64,000 nt of DNA from Pyxidicoccus parkwaysis (GTDB lineage Bacteria > Myxococcota > Myxococcia > Myxococcales > Myxococcaceae). Below the pieces are notes generated by a model. The model worked only from the letters and a program-made list of their open reading frames with translations, searched no databases and was not told the DNA's origin. Positions 42,904 to 51,154 of the stretch are shown piece by piece. The position numbers and the translations under genes were made by a program. The DNA is taken from assembly GCF_017301735.1 (NCBI RefSeq), contig NZ_CP071090.1:3648001-3712000 (forward strand), written 5' to 3'. Every line of letters starts with the position of its first letter. Position 1 is the first letter of the stretch.

Positions 42904-45900
42904 ATGAGACTCACGAGACTCATCCCATCTTCACTCTACCCACGACGGAGGCCGGGACTGGGCGCATTGCTCGTCGCGTCCTCACTGTTCGCTGTAACCG
43001 CCGAAGCCGCCGACCTCAAGGTCGTCACCATGGGGCTCGGCGCGGGCTCTGTCACTGGAACAGGAATCACGTGCAGCAATACCGGCGGCGACTGCGATGA
43101 GAGCTTCGGGACGGCCGTCACCGTGACGCTCACCGCGACACCCGCCGCGGGCTCCACCTTCGCCGGTTGGAACATCGACGCCGACGCGGACCCGGGCTCC
43201 ACGCCGGACTGCTCGGGAGTGTCGACGACCTGCAACGTGACGATGTCCGCGGCGCGGTCGGCGCGAGCGGTTTTCAATCTCAATGCCGGCACCATCAATC
43301 CCATCGTCGCGGCCGACCCGAGCAACATCACGCCCGATGAGATTGCGACGTACCTCTCCAACCCCGCCAACGCCGCCACGAACACGGTGGCCCGCTTCGT
43401 CGCCGCGCTGCCCGTCCAGTACCGGCAGAGCGCCATCCTGATGACGCGCTCGGAGAGCCTCCAGACGGGAACCGCGGAGCACCCGCGCCTCCTGCTCTCC
43501 AGCATCAATGCGAAGTCCGTCTTCTCCATCGGACCGATGCAGCACGCGTCGTACCCGGGCTCGCATCCAGACGTCATCGAGTACATGCAGTGGGATCCGG
43601 CCACGAAGAACTTCCGGTTCCACGAAATCATCCTGACGTCCATCCCCGCGATGGGCTCCATCCCTCCGCGCACCCGGCACATCGAGAAGGACGACACGAA
43701 GTGCTCGAGCTGCCACTCGACGCGGAACGTGCTCAACCTGTCCGACCTCCCGGGCACGACGGGCCTGCCCATTGGCGTCATCAAGACGAAGAACAAGCCC
43801 AACTGGGACCCGTATGACAGCTGGGGCGGCATGCTCCCGTTCAACCGGGACCGGCTGTATCAGGGCTCGCTGGACACGGCCGCGTTCCGCAAGCTCTTCA
43901 ATCCGTGGACGTGGCGCACCAGCCACGCCATTCGCTCGCTGGTCGAGCAGCTGAGCCTGCAGCCTCCAGGGGTGGTCGCCGGCCAGAGGATTTACCGCTT
44001 CCAGGGTGGCGCAAACGACGGCACGCCCCGGCTCCCGTTCGACACGTCGCCTCCGGTGACGACCGAGCCGGCCCCGGTGGGGTCCGTCGCCTCGATTTCC
44101 ACCGCGTACCAGTTCAACAACACCGTCTCTGGCGCGGCCACGTCCGTCGTTCGCGGAGGCTCCTTCGTCACGCTGTTCCACCTCTCGGCGCCCACCGGTA
44201 TCGAGGGGCGAGGCGTCCAGTTGTTCGACCTCCTCGGAGGCCTCGACGGCAATCTCAATCAGACGCGCATCGCGGATGAAATCGCGAGCCACCGCTGGGC
44301 GACCGGCAGTGTGTTCATCGATCCGCGTCCCATTGCCCTGGCCATCAACAAGAACTGCCTCTCCATCAACACGGGCATGAACACGGTCCAGAGCTCGCCG
44401 GCGGGCCTGGCCATCGACCAGTCGTTCTTCACGTCGCGCACCGGCATGACCATCAACGACCTTCGCGCCGACACCGACGCGCGCTCGAAGAGCGTTCCGC
44501 GCCGGAAGGCCGACATCCAGAAGTTCAACCTCGACCGGACGGGAGACATCTATGTGATGACGTCGGGCGGGGCAGTGAACGGGCAGATTCAGCAGTATGG
44601 CGCCGCGACCAGCTCGGGGACGTCCACCGCGATCTCCCGCATCCGGAGCGAGGTGTTCCGCCGGCCCATCGAGTCCGGGCTCGGCGTGGGCGACTCGACG
44701 GTCATGGGCGGCATCTATGTCGACCGCGAGGACTACACCTTCAACACGAACCTCGTCACCCTGTACCGCTACTTCCTCGAGCCCCTCGGCATCTCGGTCG
44801 ACAAGTGGTCCCTGGGAGTGCGCGGCCGGTCGCGCGCCTATGGCTTCGCCGACGTGTTCAACACGTATGTGACTCCCATCCGGACCGCGCTCGAGGCCAG
44901 CCTGACCGCGGAGCCGGTGCCCGGGCTCGTGGCGCCCTACACGTGTACGAACCTGATTCCGGCGGTGAATGCCACGCTGGCGTCACTGCCCGCGGCGAAC
45001 GCGGTGCCGACGTACACGGACGTGCAGCGCATCTTCAACAAGAGCTGCGTCGAGTGCCATGGTGGGCTCGACTACCCGCCGTACAAGAACTACGGAACGT
45101 ACCTGAAGCTGCAGGAGAACCAGGTCGGCCCCGGCGTGTCCCCGCTCGCGCAGTCGTATTCCATCGCGGCGCCCATGGCCACCAGCCTCTCGGGGCTGCT
45201 GTTCGACCGAATCACCCGCACGGCCGAGACCTGCCCTGGCGGCATGATGCCGTGTGGCGGACCGCCGCTGAGCAAGACGGACGTCGAGACGATTCGCCGG
45301 TGGATCAACGGTGGCACCCCCTCGACGTGGGGTGACCCGCATCTCACGACGATTGATGGCGTGCGCTACGACTTCCAGAGCGCCGGTGAGTTCGTGCTCC
45401 TCCGCGACCCGGGGCTGGAGATTCAAGCGCGGCACACGCCCATCCAGACGGAAGGGCCCGTGGGGCCGGACGAGCACACCGGGCTGACCTCGTGCGTGAG
45501 CCTCATCACGGCGGTGGCGGTGCGCGCCGGGCCTCACCGCATCACCTACCAGATGAGCTCCGAGAAGCGGGAGTACCTGGAGCTGCGCGTGGATGGAAAG
45601 CCCGTGCAGCTCGGCACGGAGCTCGTGCTCCCTGGTGGGGGACGCATCATCCGGACGCCGTCGCAGGGTGGCATCCAGATCGAAGCGGCTGGTGGGACGC
45701 GCGTCATCATCACCGTCGATTGGTGGGCGCACTACTCGGTCTGGTACATGAACGTCAGCGTGCAGAAGGCCCGTGCCACGGAAGGCATCCTCGGCCCCAT
45801 CGCTCCGGGGAACTGGCTGCCGGCGCTGCCGGACGGGTCGCAGTTGGGCGCGCGCCCGACGGACCTCTACGACCGCTACGTCACGCTGTACGAGAAGTTC

Positions 45901-46503
45901 GAGGACGCCTGGCGGGTGACGGACACGTCGTCGCTGTTCGACTACGCGGCCGGGTACTCCACCGATTCGTACACCCTCAAGGAGTGGCCGGAGTTCAAGG
46001 CGGAGTCGTGCAAGGTCATCAAGGCGCCTCCCGGGATTCCCATCGCCGAGGCGCTGCCGTCCATCGAGTTCGGCAAGGCCCTGGAGATCTGCCGGGCCGT
46101 CACGGACGACGTGCGCCGCAACAACTGCGCGCAGGACGTGGCCGGGACGGGCGATCCCATCTTCGCCAAGACGTTCGTTGAGGCCGAGAAGGCCGAAGCC
46201 AACTTCCAGCCCGGCGTTCCGGTGCTGGGGGCCCCGAAGGACTTCGAGATTGCCTCCGGGACGGTGACCTTCAAGTGGGAGGGCACCAGCGACAAGGACC
46301 AGGACCCCATCGTGTACCGGCACTGCGTCTGGCCCGTCGATGACCTCTTCACCTGGAATGCGTGCGACTCGAAGGGGACGCCGGAGCTGTCGAAGACGGT
46401 GACGCTGGAGGGTGGCAGGGACTACTTCTGGAAGGTCATCGCCGAGGACGGCCGCGGCGGCAGCAACGAGAGCAACACGTGGCGCGTGACGGCGAAGAAG
46501 TAG
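42904..46503 (+). CDS. Secreted protein with two c-type haem motifs and a VWD domain
   Basis: This 1199-aa protein starts at ATG 42904 (GGAG 8-11 bases upstream) with a signal peptide ending AEAA at about residue 36. Residues about 38-130 are a beta-rich bacterial repeat (GAGSVTGTGITCSN, TPAAGSTFAGWN) with four Cys. A long unrecognised region contains the haem-binding motif C267-S-S-C-H. A second motif, C715-V-E-C-H, lies in a short cytochrome-c-like segment (VQRIFNKSCVECHGG, then an RWINGG close). Residues about 805-960 form a von Willebrand factor type D domain beginning WGDPHLTTIDGVRYDF. The last 90 residues resemble an Fn3-like sandwich. Covalent haem means periplasmic or extracellular maturation; the VWD portion suggests assembly or adhesion. 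It is monocistronic with its own terminator. Confidence 0.82.
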   Translation: MRLTRLIPSSLYPRRRPGLGALLVASSLFAVTAEAADLKVVTMGLGAGSVTGTGITCSNTGGDCDESFGTAVTVTLTATPAAGSTFAGWNIDADADPGSTPDCSGVSTTCNVTMSAARSARAVFNLNAGTINPIVAADPSNITPDEIATYLSNPANAATNTVARFVAALPVQYRQSAILMTRSESLQTGTAEHPRLLLSSINAKSVFSIGPMQHASYPGSHPDVIEYMQWDPATKNFRFHEIILTSIPAMGSIPPRTRHIEKDDTKCSSCHSTRNVLNLSDLPGTTGLPIGVIKTKNKPNWDPYDSWGGMLPFNRDRLYQGSLDTAAFRKLFNPWTWRTSHAIRSLVEQLSLQPPGVVAGQRIYRFQGGANDGTPRLPFDTSPPVTTEPAPVGSVASISTAYQFNNTVSGAATSVVRGGSFVTLFHLSAPTGIEGRGVQLFDLLGGLDGNLNQTRIADEIASHRWATGSVFIDPRPIALAINKNCLSINTGMNTVQSSPAGLAIDQSFFTSRTGMTINDLRADTDARSKSVPRRKADIQKFNLDRTGDIYVMTSGGAVNGQIQQYGAATSSGTSTAISRIRSEVFRRPIESGLGVGDSTVMGGIYVDREDYTFNTNLVTLYRYFLEPLGISVDKWSLGVRGRSRAYGFADVFNTYVTPIRTALEASLTAEPVPGLVAPYTCTNLIPAVNATLASLPAANAVPTYTDVQRIFNKSCVECHGGLDYPPYKNYGTYLKLQENQVGPGVSPLAQSYSIAAPMATSLSGLLFDRITRTAETCPGGMMPCGGPPLSKTDVETIRRWINGGTPSTWGDPHLTTIDGVRYDFQSAGEFVLLRDPGLEIQARHTPIQTEGPVGPDEHTGLTSCVSLITAVAVRAGPHRITYQMSSEKREYLELRVDGKPVQLGTELVLPGGGRIIRTPSQGGIQIEAAGGTRVIITVDWWAHYSVWYMNVSVQKARATEGILGPIAPGNWLPALPDGSQLGARPTDLYDRYVTLYEKFEDAWRVTDTSSLFDYAAGYSTDSYTLKEWPEFKAESCKVIKAPPGIPIAEALPSIEFGKALEICRAVTDDVRRNNCAQDVAGTGDPIFAKTFVEAEKAEANFQPGVPVLGAPKDFEIASGTVTFKWEGTSDKDQDPIVYRHCVWPVDDLFTWNACDSKGTPELSKTVTLEGGRDYFWKVIAEDGRGGSNESNTWRVTAKK

Positions 46504-46525
46504 TCGTCACGTCCTGAATGGAGAC

Positions 46526-46560
46526 AGGGCCACCTCCGCGCACGACGGGGGTGGCCCTTT
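46526..46560 (+). terminator. Intrinsic terminator of the haem/VWD gene
   Basis: AGGGCCACC (46526-46534) pairs perfectly with GGTGGCCCT (46550-46558) around a 15-base loop and runs into TTTCC, 22 bases after the stop codon. It also separates the gene from the convergent DUF4388 gene ending at 46590. Confidence 0.8.
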
Positions 46561-46589
46561 CCATGTCCCATGTCCGGAACTCGGCGCGG

Positions 46590-47774
46590 TCAGGTCCCCA
46601 CGCTCGCGACGGGGACGCCGAACGGGTCCGTGCTCGTGCGGCGGTGGGCGGCGGTCTGCTCGCTGCCGGGCAGGGGGGCCACGTGGATGAGCCCGCTCGC
46701 CATCAGCCGGTGCACCGAGCGCGATGCCGCCAGCTCACCCATGGCCGCCGTGCGCAGCGCCTGCCGGATGCTCCGGCTGCCGCGCAGCTTCGAGTACAGG
46801 TACAGGTCATCCGCCGTCAGGTCCGGCGGGGTGGGGCGCGGAATCGGCTCGAAGACGAGCCTCCCGTCCAAGGCGAAGAGCTCGTCGCTCAGCGCCAGCG
46901 TCAGCCGCACCTCCGCCTCGCGGTAGAGCGCGTGTGCTTCCGGCACCGGGCCTCGCTCCAGCACCTGCGCCGCCAGCGCCACCGCGTGGTCGTACTTCCC
47001 CGTCTCCAGGAAGCGCTTCACCAGGTTGAGCAATTCCGCCAGCTCCGCCGCCTCGCCCAGCTTCGGGCCCCGGGGCCGCTGCGGCGCCAGCGCTCCGCGC
47101 CGGTACAGGTGCAGCACCCAGCGCGCGGCGAACAACGGTGCCTCCTTCGCGGTCGCCAGCATCTCGCCCAGCGTGGCCCCGCTCGCCGCGAGCTCCAGCA
47201 GCACGTCCTCCTCCTCGGAGAACGTCTCCACGGCGAACTCGCGGAACACGCGGAACGTGATGTCCGTCCTCGGGAAGATGTCCCGGAACACGCTCCACTC
47301 ACGCAGGCGCGACACCGCGTCCCGGTGCAGCGTGGCCAGCGGCAGCTTCAGCCCTACCGCGCGCCCCGAGGCCGGCAGCCCCGGTGTGAATTCCACCTCG
47401 CCCGACTCCCAGGCGTAGCAGTCGAAAATCGCCTCGCGCGCCTTGTGCTCCATGGCCTCGATGAGCCGGGGCAACTCCACGAAGCAGCGCTGTACCAGGA
47501 AGGTGCCGTAGGGGACGCCGGCCCCTTCGGCCGCCTCGAAGGCCGCGGCCGCCCGGGGCGCGTCCAGGATGCGCAGGTTCACCAGCACCTGCGCCAGGTG
47601 CTCGCGCGGATCATTCGAGCTCTCGCCCACCAGGTGGCCGTCCTTCACCTGGAAGCACCGGCGGACGGCGCCTCGCTCCACGCGCAGCGTCCCTTCTACT
47701 CCCTGCGCCGTGAAGAGCGGTGGCATCACCATCTGCAGCCGATAGCTGGCGAGACTCCCGTTGAATGACTCCAT
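46590..47774 (-). CDS. DUF4388-domain protein
   Basis: This 394-aa soluble protein starts at ATG 47774, with GGAGGA about 10 bases upstream. Residues 1-140 are a DUF4388 domain: MESFNGSLASYRLQMVMPPLF, then GTLRVERGAVRRCFQVKDGHLV and a helical second half. This domain is frequent in delta-proteobacteria, often in gliding or signalling proteins. The remaining 250 residues are helical, with a segment near residue 250 that resembles a TPR hairpin (LLNLVKRFLETGKYDHAVALAAQVLE). No catalytic motif is visible. A role as a scaffold or regulator is likely, but its partners are unknown. It is divergent from trpS. Confidence 0.75.
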   Translation of the reverse strand: MESFNGSLASYRLQMVMPPLFTAQGVEGTLRVERGAVRRCFQVKDGHLVGESSNDPREHLAQVLVNLRILDAPRAAAAFEAAEGAGVPYGTFLVQRCFVELPRLIEAMEHKAREAIFDCYAWESGEVEFTPGLPASGRAVGLKLPLATLHRDAVSRLREWSVFRDIFPRTDITFRVFREFAVETFSEEEDVLLELAASGATLGEMLATAKEAPLFAARWVLHLYRRGALAPQRPRGPKLGEAAELAELLNLVKRFLETGKYDHAVALAAQVLERGPVPEAHALYREAEVRLTLALSDELFALDGRLVFEPIPRPTPPDLTADDLYLYSKLRGSRSIRQALRTAAMGELAASRSVHRLMASGLIHVAPLPGSEQTAAHRRTSTDPFGVPVASVGT

Positions 47775-48042
47775 GCCGGTGCATCCTCCCGAGGTGAGAC
47801 TCCTGAAGTGCCCGCGCGTGCTCGCAGGTTGTGCTGTCAGGGTAGCGTCCCACCCACCGTCCCCGCATTGCAAGTGCCCGGAATCCCTGGGAATTTCCTG
47901 GCACGTCGCAAAATTTCAAGGAAGGGCGGCGCGGATTTCCAGAAGGTGACGGAAGCGCCGCAGCATCAACGGAAGGTTGCAGGGGCGCGGCGGGTATGCG
48001 AACCAGCCGCGTCCACCACCCGTCACTCGAGTCGGAACCGAC

Positions 48043-49125
48043 ATGCGGATTCTCTCAGGCGTGCAGTCGTCCGGAAAGCTGCACATCGGCAACTATTACG
48101 GCGCCATTCGCCAGTTCGTGCAGTTCCAGGACACGGCGGACGCGTACTACTTCATCGCGAACTACCACTCGCTCAATGAGGTGCGGGAGCCGAAGCGGGC
48201 CCTGGAGCTCACGCGCGAGGCCGCGATGGCGTACCTGGCGCTCGGGTTGGATCCGAAGAAGGCGGTGCTCTTCCGCCAGAGCGACGTGAAGGAAGTCCTC
48301 GAGCTGAACTGGCTGCTCGGCGTCGTCGCGCCGGTGGCGCACCTGGAGCGGGCGCACAGCTACAAGGACAAGGTGGCGCAGGGGAAGAGCCCGGACTTCG
48401 GCCTCTTCGCGTACCCGGTGCTGATGGCCGCCGACATCCTGCTCTACAGCGCGGACGCGGTGCCGGTGGGCAAGGACCAGATTCAGCACATCGAGTTCGC
48501 CCGCGACTGGGCGGTGAAGTTCAACATGCAGTACGTGCCGGGCTACGACCCGGCGGACCCGGACGGCAAGGAGAAGGGCCACGCGCCCGGCATCCTCAAG
48601 CTGCCCTCGGCGTACATCCAGAGCTCCACCCAGACGGTGCCCGGCATCGACGGACGGAAGATGTCCAAGTCGTACGGGAACACCATCGACCTCTTCGGCG
48701 ACGAGAAGGAGCTGAAGAAGCGCATCATGTCCATCAAGACGGACTCCACCCCGGTGGAGGCGCCCAAGCCGGTGCCCGGTGCCGAGGCGAAGGAGACGTC
48801 CGAAGCCCCCGAGGGCACGCAGCCGGGCGAGGGCGCCCTCGTCTCCAAGGTGCCCCTCTACGACCTCCTGAAGGTGATGCTCCCCGAGGCCGACTTCCGC
48901 GACGTGGACGCGTCCTGGAGGGCGGGTGGCAAGGGCTACGGGGACTACAAGAAGCGGCTGCTGGAGGCCTTCCATGCGACCTTCGGCCCGGCGCGCCAGC
49001 GGTACGCCGAGCTGTCGGCCGACCCGGGCGAGCTGGAGCGCATCCTCCATGACGGCGCCAACCGGGCCCGTGAGGAAGCGAGCAGGCTGATGGAGAAGGT
49101 CCGTCGCGCGGTGGGCATCCCCTGA
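48043..49125 (+). CDS. trpS: Tryptophanyl-tRNA synthetase
   Basis: This 360-aa class I aminoacyl-tRNA synthetase charges tRNA-Trp. It opens with MRILSGVQSSGKLHIGNYYGAI, which includes the HIGH-box variant HIGN, and carries the second signature GRKMSKSYGN. The usual YPVLMAADILLY and VPVGKDQIQHIE segments are present. A Pro/Glu-rich insertion near residues 245-270 (VEAPKPVPGAEAKETSEAP) interrupts the normal chain after the KMSKS loop, a lineage-specific insert. ATG 48043 is the conserved start; upstream codons to 47977 are open but not conserved in character. It precedes scpA by 164 bases. Confidence 0.97.
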   Translation: MRILSGVQSSGKLHIGNYYGAIRQFVQFQDTADAYYFIANYHSLNEVREPKRALELTREAAMAYLALGLDPKKAVLFRQSDVKEVLELNWLLGVVAPVAHLERAHSYKDKVAQGKSPDFGLFAYPVLMAADILLYSADAVPVGKDQIQHIEFARDWAVKFNMQYVPGYDPADPDGKEKGHAPGILKLPSAYIQSSTQTVPGIDGRKMSKSYGNTIDLFGDEKELKKRIMSIKTDSTPVEAPKPVPGAEAKETSEAPEGTQPGEGALVSKVPLYDLLKVMLPEADFRDVDASWRAGGKGYGDYKKRLLEAFHATFGPARQRYAELSADPGELERILHDGANRAREEASRLMEKVRRAVGIP

Positions 49126-49200
49126 GGTGGAGTGACTGAACGGGCTTTCACTGCCGATTGTTTGACCCACCTGGGAGGCACTGCTAAGGAGGTGTGTCCC

Positions 49201-49238
49201 CCCGACTTGCGCCCAAGGCCAAGGAAAGTCGGGCCTTT
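49201..49238 (+). terminator. Weak stem-loop after trpS
   Basis: CCCGACTT (49201-49208) pairs with AAGTCGGG (49226-49233) and is followed by CCTTTGC. It lies 75 bases downstream of the trpS stop and 57 bases before scpA. It may be an attenuating terminator between the two genes; the T-tract is poor. Confidence 0.35.
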
Positions 49239-49289
49239 GCGCGATGAGCCGCTCCCCCCACACCCTCGCAGGCAGTCCAAGGACCTCCG

Positions 49290-50159
49290 GTGAGTGAGGG
49301 TCGCCGCTCTCCGGCCGAGGAGGCCACCCCCGAGGGGGAGTTGCCCCGCAGCCCGGGCGACGCCTTCCGCGTCGCGCTACCCAACTTCGAGGGTCCTCTC
49401 GACCTGCTGCTCCACCTCATCAAGGAGCACCGGGTCGACATCTTCGACATCCCCCTGGCGCTCATCACCGAGAAGTACCTCGAGCACCTGGAGCGGATGC
49501 GGGAGATCAACCTGGACATCGCCGGCGAGTTCCTGGTGATGGCCTCCACGCTGGCACACCTCAAGTCCCGCATGCTGCTGCCCCGCCAGGACGCGGCGGC
49601 GGTGCAGGAGGGCGCGGAGGTGCTGGCGGCCGTCGAGGAGGCGGGCGACCCGCGCGCGGAATTGGTGCGCAGGCTGTTGGAGTACCAGAAGTACAAGGAC
49701 TCGGCCGAGCACCTCGCGACGCAGGACATCCTCGGCCGTGACGTCTTCACCCGCAACGTGCCGGTGGAGGCGGTGCCCATCCCCGAGGAGGAGGTGGGCC
49801 TGCAGGAGTTCAGCGTCCTCAAGCTGATTGAGGCGCTGGACCGGGTGCTGGAGCGGCTGACACCCAAGCTGCAGCACGAGGTGGTGCGCGAGAAGGTGAC
49901 GCTGTCCGAGGCCATGCTCCGCATCGCCGAGCGCCTGCGGCCCGACGGACAGGTCCTCTTCGAGAGCCTGTTCTCCGAGCAGGAGACGCCGACGCGCCAG
50001 GAAATCGTCATCACCTTCCTGGCCATCCTGGAGATGACGAAGCGGCGGCTCATCCGGGTGGTACAGGACGAGCCGCTCGGCCCCATCCTGCTCCTTCCCA
50101 ACGGGGACGCGCTGCAGAAGCTGCTTCCCACGGAGGTCGACGAAAGTGACTACCGGTAG
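49290..50159 (+). CDS. scpA: Segregation and condensation protein A
   Basis: This 289-aa kleisin subunit of the SMC-ScpAB condensin bridges SMC heads and helps to compact and segregate the chromosome. The family start VALPNFEGPLDLLLHLIKEHRVDIFDIPLALITEKYLEHL is plain, followed by FLVMASTLAHLKSRMLLP. The winged-helix C-terminus reads RQEIVITFLAILEMTKRRLIRVVQ. GTG 49290 is used; it adds a 25-residue acidic tail before the conserved region. It overlaps scpB by 14 bases. Confidence 0.96.
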   Translation: MSEGRRSPAEEATPEGELPRSPGDAFRVALPNFEGPLDLLLHLIKEHRVDIFDIPLALITEKYLEHLERMREINLDIAGEFLVMASTLAHLKSRMLLPRQDAAAVQEGAEVLAAVEEAGDPRAELVRRLLEYQKYKDSAEHLATQDILGRDVFTRNVPVEAVPIPEEEVGLQEFSVLKLIEALDRVLERLTPKLQHEVVREKVTLSEAMLRIAERLRPDGQVLFESLFSEQETPTRQEIVITFLAILEMTKRRLIRVVQDEPLGPILLLPNGDALQKLLPTEVDESDYR

Positions 50160-51129
50160 CAACGGCCCCGAGGACGAGACTCCCGCCCCTGGCACTCCCG
50201 GCGGCCCCGGCCCGTTCTCCGAGGATGAAATCGCCGCCGTCACCGGCCCCGGCCCGGCGGATGACCTGGACGGCGTCGAGGCGGTCGCCATCGAAGAGGA
50301 CTCGGACGAGGCGCCTCCGGATTTGGAGACGTCGTTCGAGAAGCTCGTCTCCAAGAGCAAGAAGCTGTCGCCGGACCGCGTCCGCACCGTCATCGAGAGC
50401 GTGCTCTTCGTGGCGGAGCGGCCGCTGTCGGTGGACGAGCTGTTCATGGCGACGGGCATCGACCGGGAGCTCATCGCCGAGGCGCTGAACCAGCTGTCCG
50501 GCATCCATCGGGACGGCATCAGCGGGATTGTCCTGTACGAGGTGGCGGGCGGGTGGCAGTTCCGGACGGACCCGCACTCGGGCGAGTACGTGCGGCGCTA
50601 CCTGCGGGTGAAGCCGCAACGTCTGACGCGCGCGGCGGTGGAGACGCTGGCCATCATCGCGTATAGGCAGCCCGTGACTCGGCCGGAGATTGAAGACATC
50701 CGCGGTGTGGACTGCGGCGCGGTCATCAAGGCCCTGATGGACCGCAAGCTGGTGAAGATTCTGGGCAAGCGCGAGGAGGTGGGGCGTCCCATCCTCTACG
50801 GGACCTCGAGAGAGTTCCTGGAGTTCTTCGCCCTGAAGGACCTCTCGGCCCTGCCCACGCTGCGTGAGTTCCACGAGCTGACGCAGGAACACCGGGAAAT
50901 CGTGGAGAAGGAGACGCAGCCGGCGCCGGCTGCGGCGGGGACCGTGGACACGCTGGCGGACCCCGGGTTTACGAAGCGGATGGAGAAGAGCGCGGCGGCG
51001 AGTGAGGCCGCGCTGGAGGAGCTGGAGGAGGCCATGGAGGCCGCGGACCGGACACAGAAGGTCAGCTCCAGCGTCCTGGACACGCCCCCTACGCCCGCGA
51101 CGGGCGAAGCGGGGCCCAAGCCCGAGTGA
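50146..51129 (+). CDS. scpB: Segregation and condensation protein B
   Basis: This 327-aa accessory subunit has two winged-helix domains. The core runs from about residue 75: RVRTVIESVLFVAERPLSVDELF, then RFRTDPHSGEYVRRYLRVKPQRLTRAAVETLAIIAYRQPVTRPEIEDIRG and GRPILYGTSREFLEFFALKDLSALP. It has an acidic, proline-rich N-terminal tail (residues 1-70) and an equally disordered C-terminal tail, so it is longer than typical ScpB proteins of about 200 aa. The GTG at 50146 lies within the end of scpA, showing translational coupling. It precedes the pseudouridine synthase gene by 25 bases, the usual order. Confidence 0.95.
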   Translation: MTTGSNGPEDETPAPGTPGGPGPFSEDEIAAVTGPGPADDLDGVEAVAIEEDSDEAPPDLETSFEKLVSKSKKLSPDRVRTVIESVLFVAERPLSVDELFMATGIDRELIAEALNQLSGIHRDGISGIVLYEVAGGWQFRTDPHSGEYVRRYLRVKPQRLTRAAVETLAIIAYRQPVTRPEIEDIRGVDCGAVIKALMDRKLVKILGKREEVGRPILYGTSREFLEFFALKDLSALPTLREFHELTQEHREIVEKETQPAPAAAGTVDTLADPGFTKRMEKSAAASEAALEELEEAMEAADRTQKVSSSVLDTPPTPATGEAGPKPE

Positions 51130-51154
51130 CGGGCAACGACGGAAGAAGGCAAGG

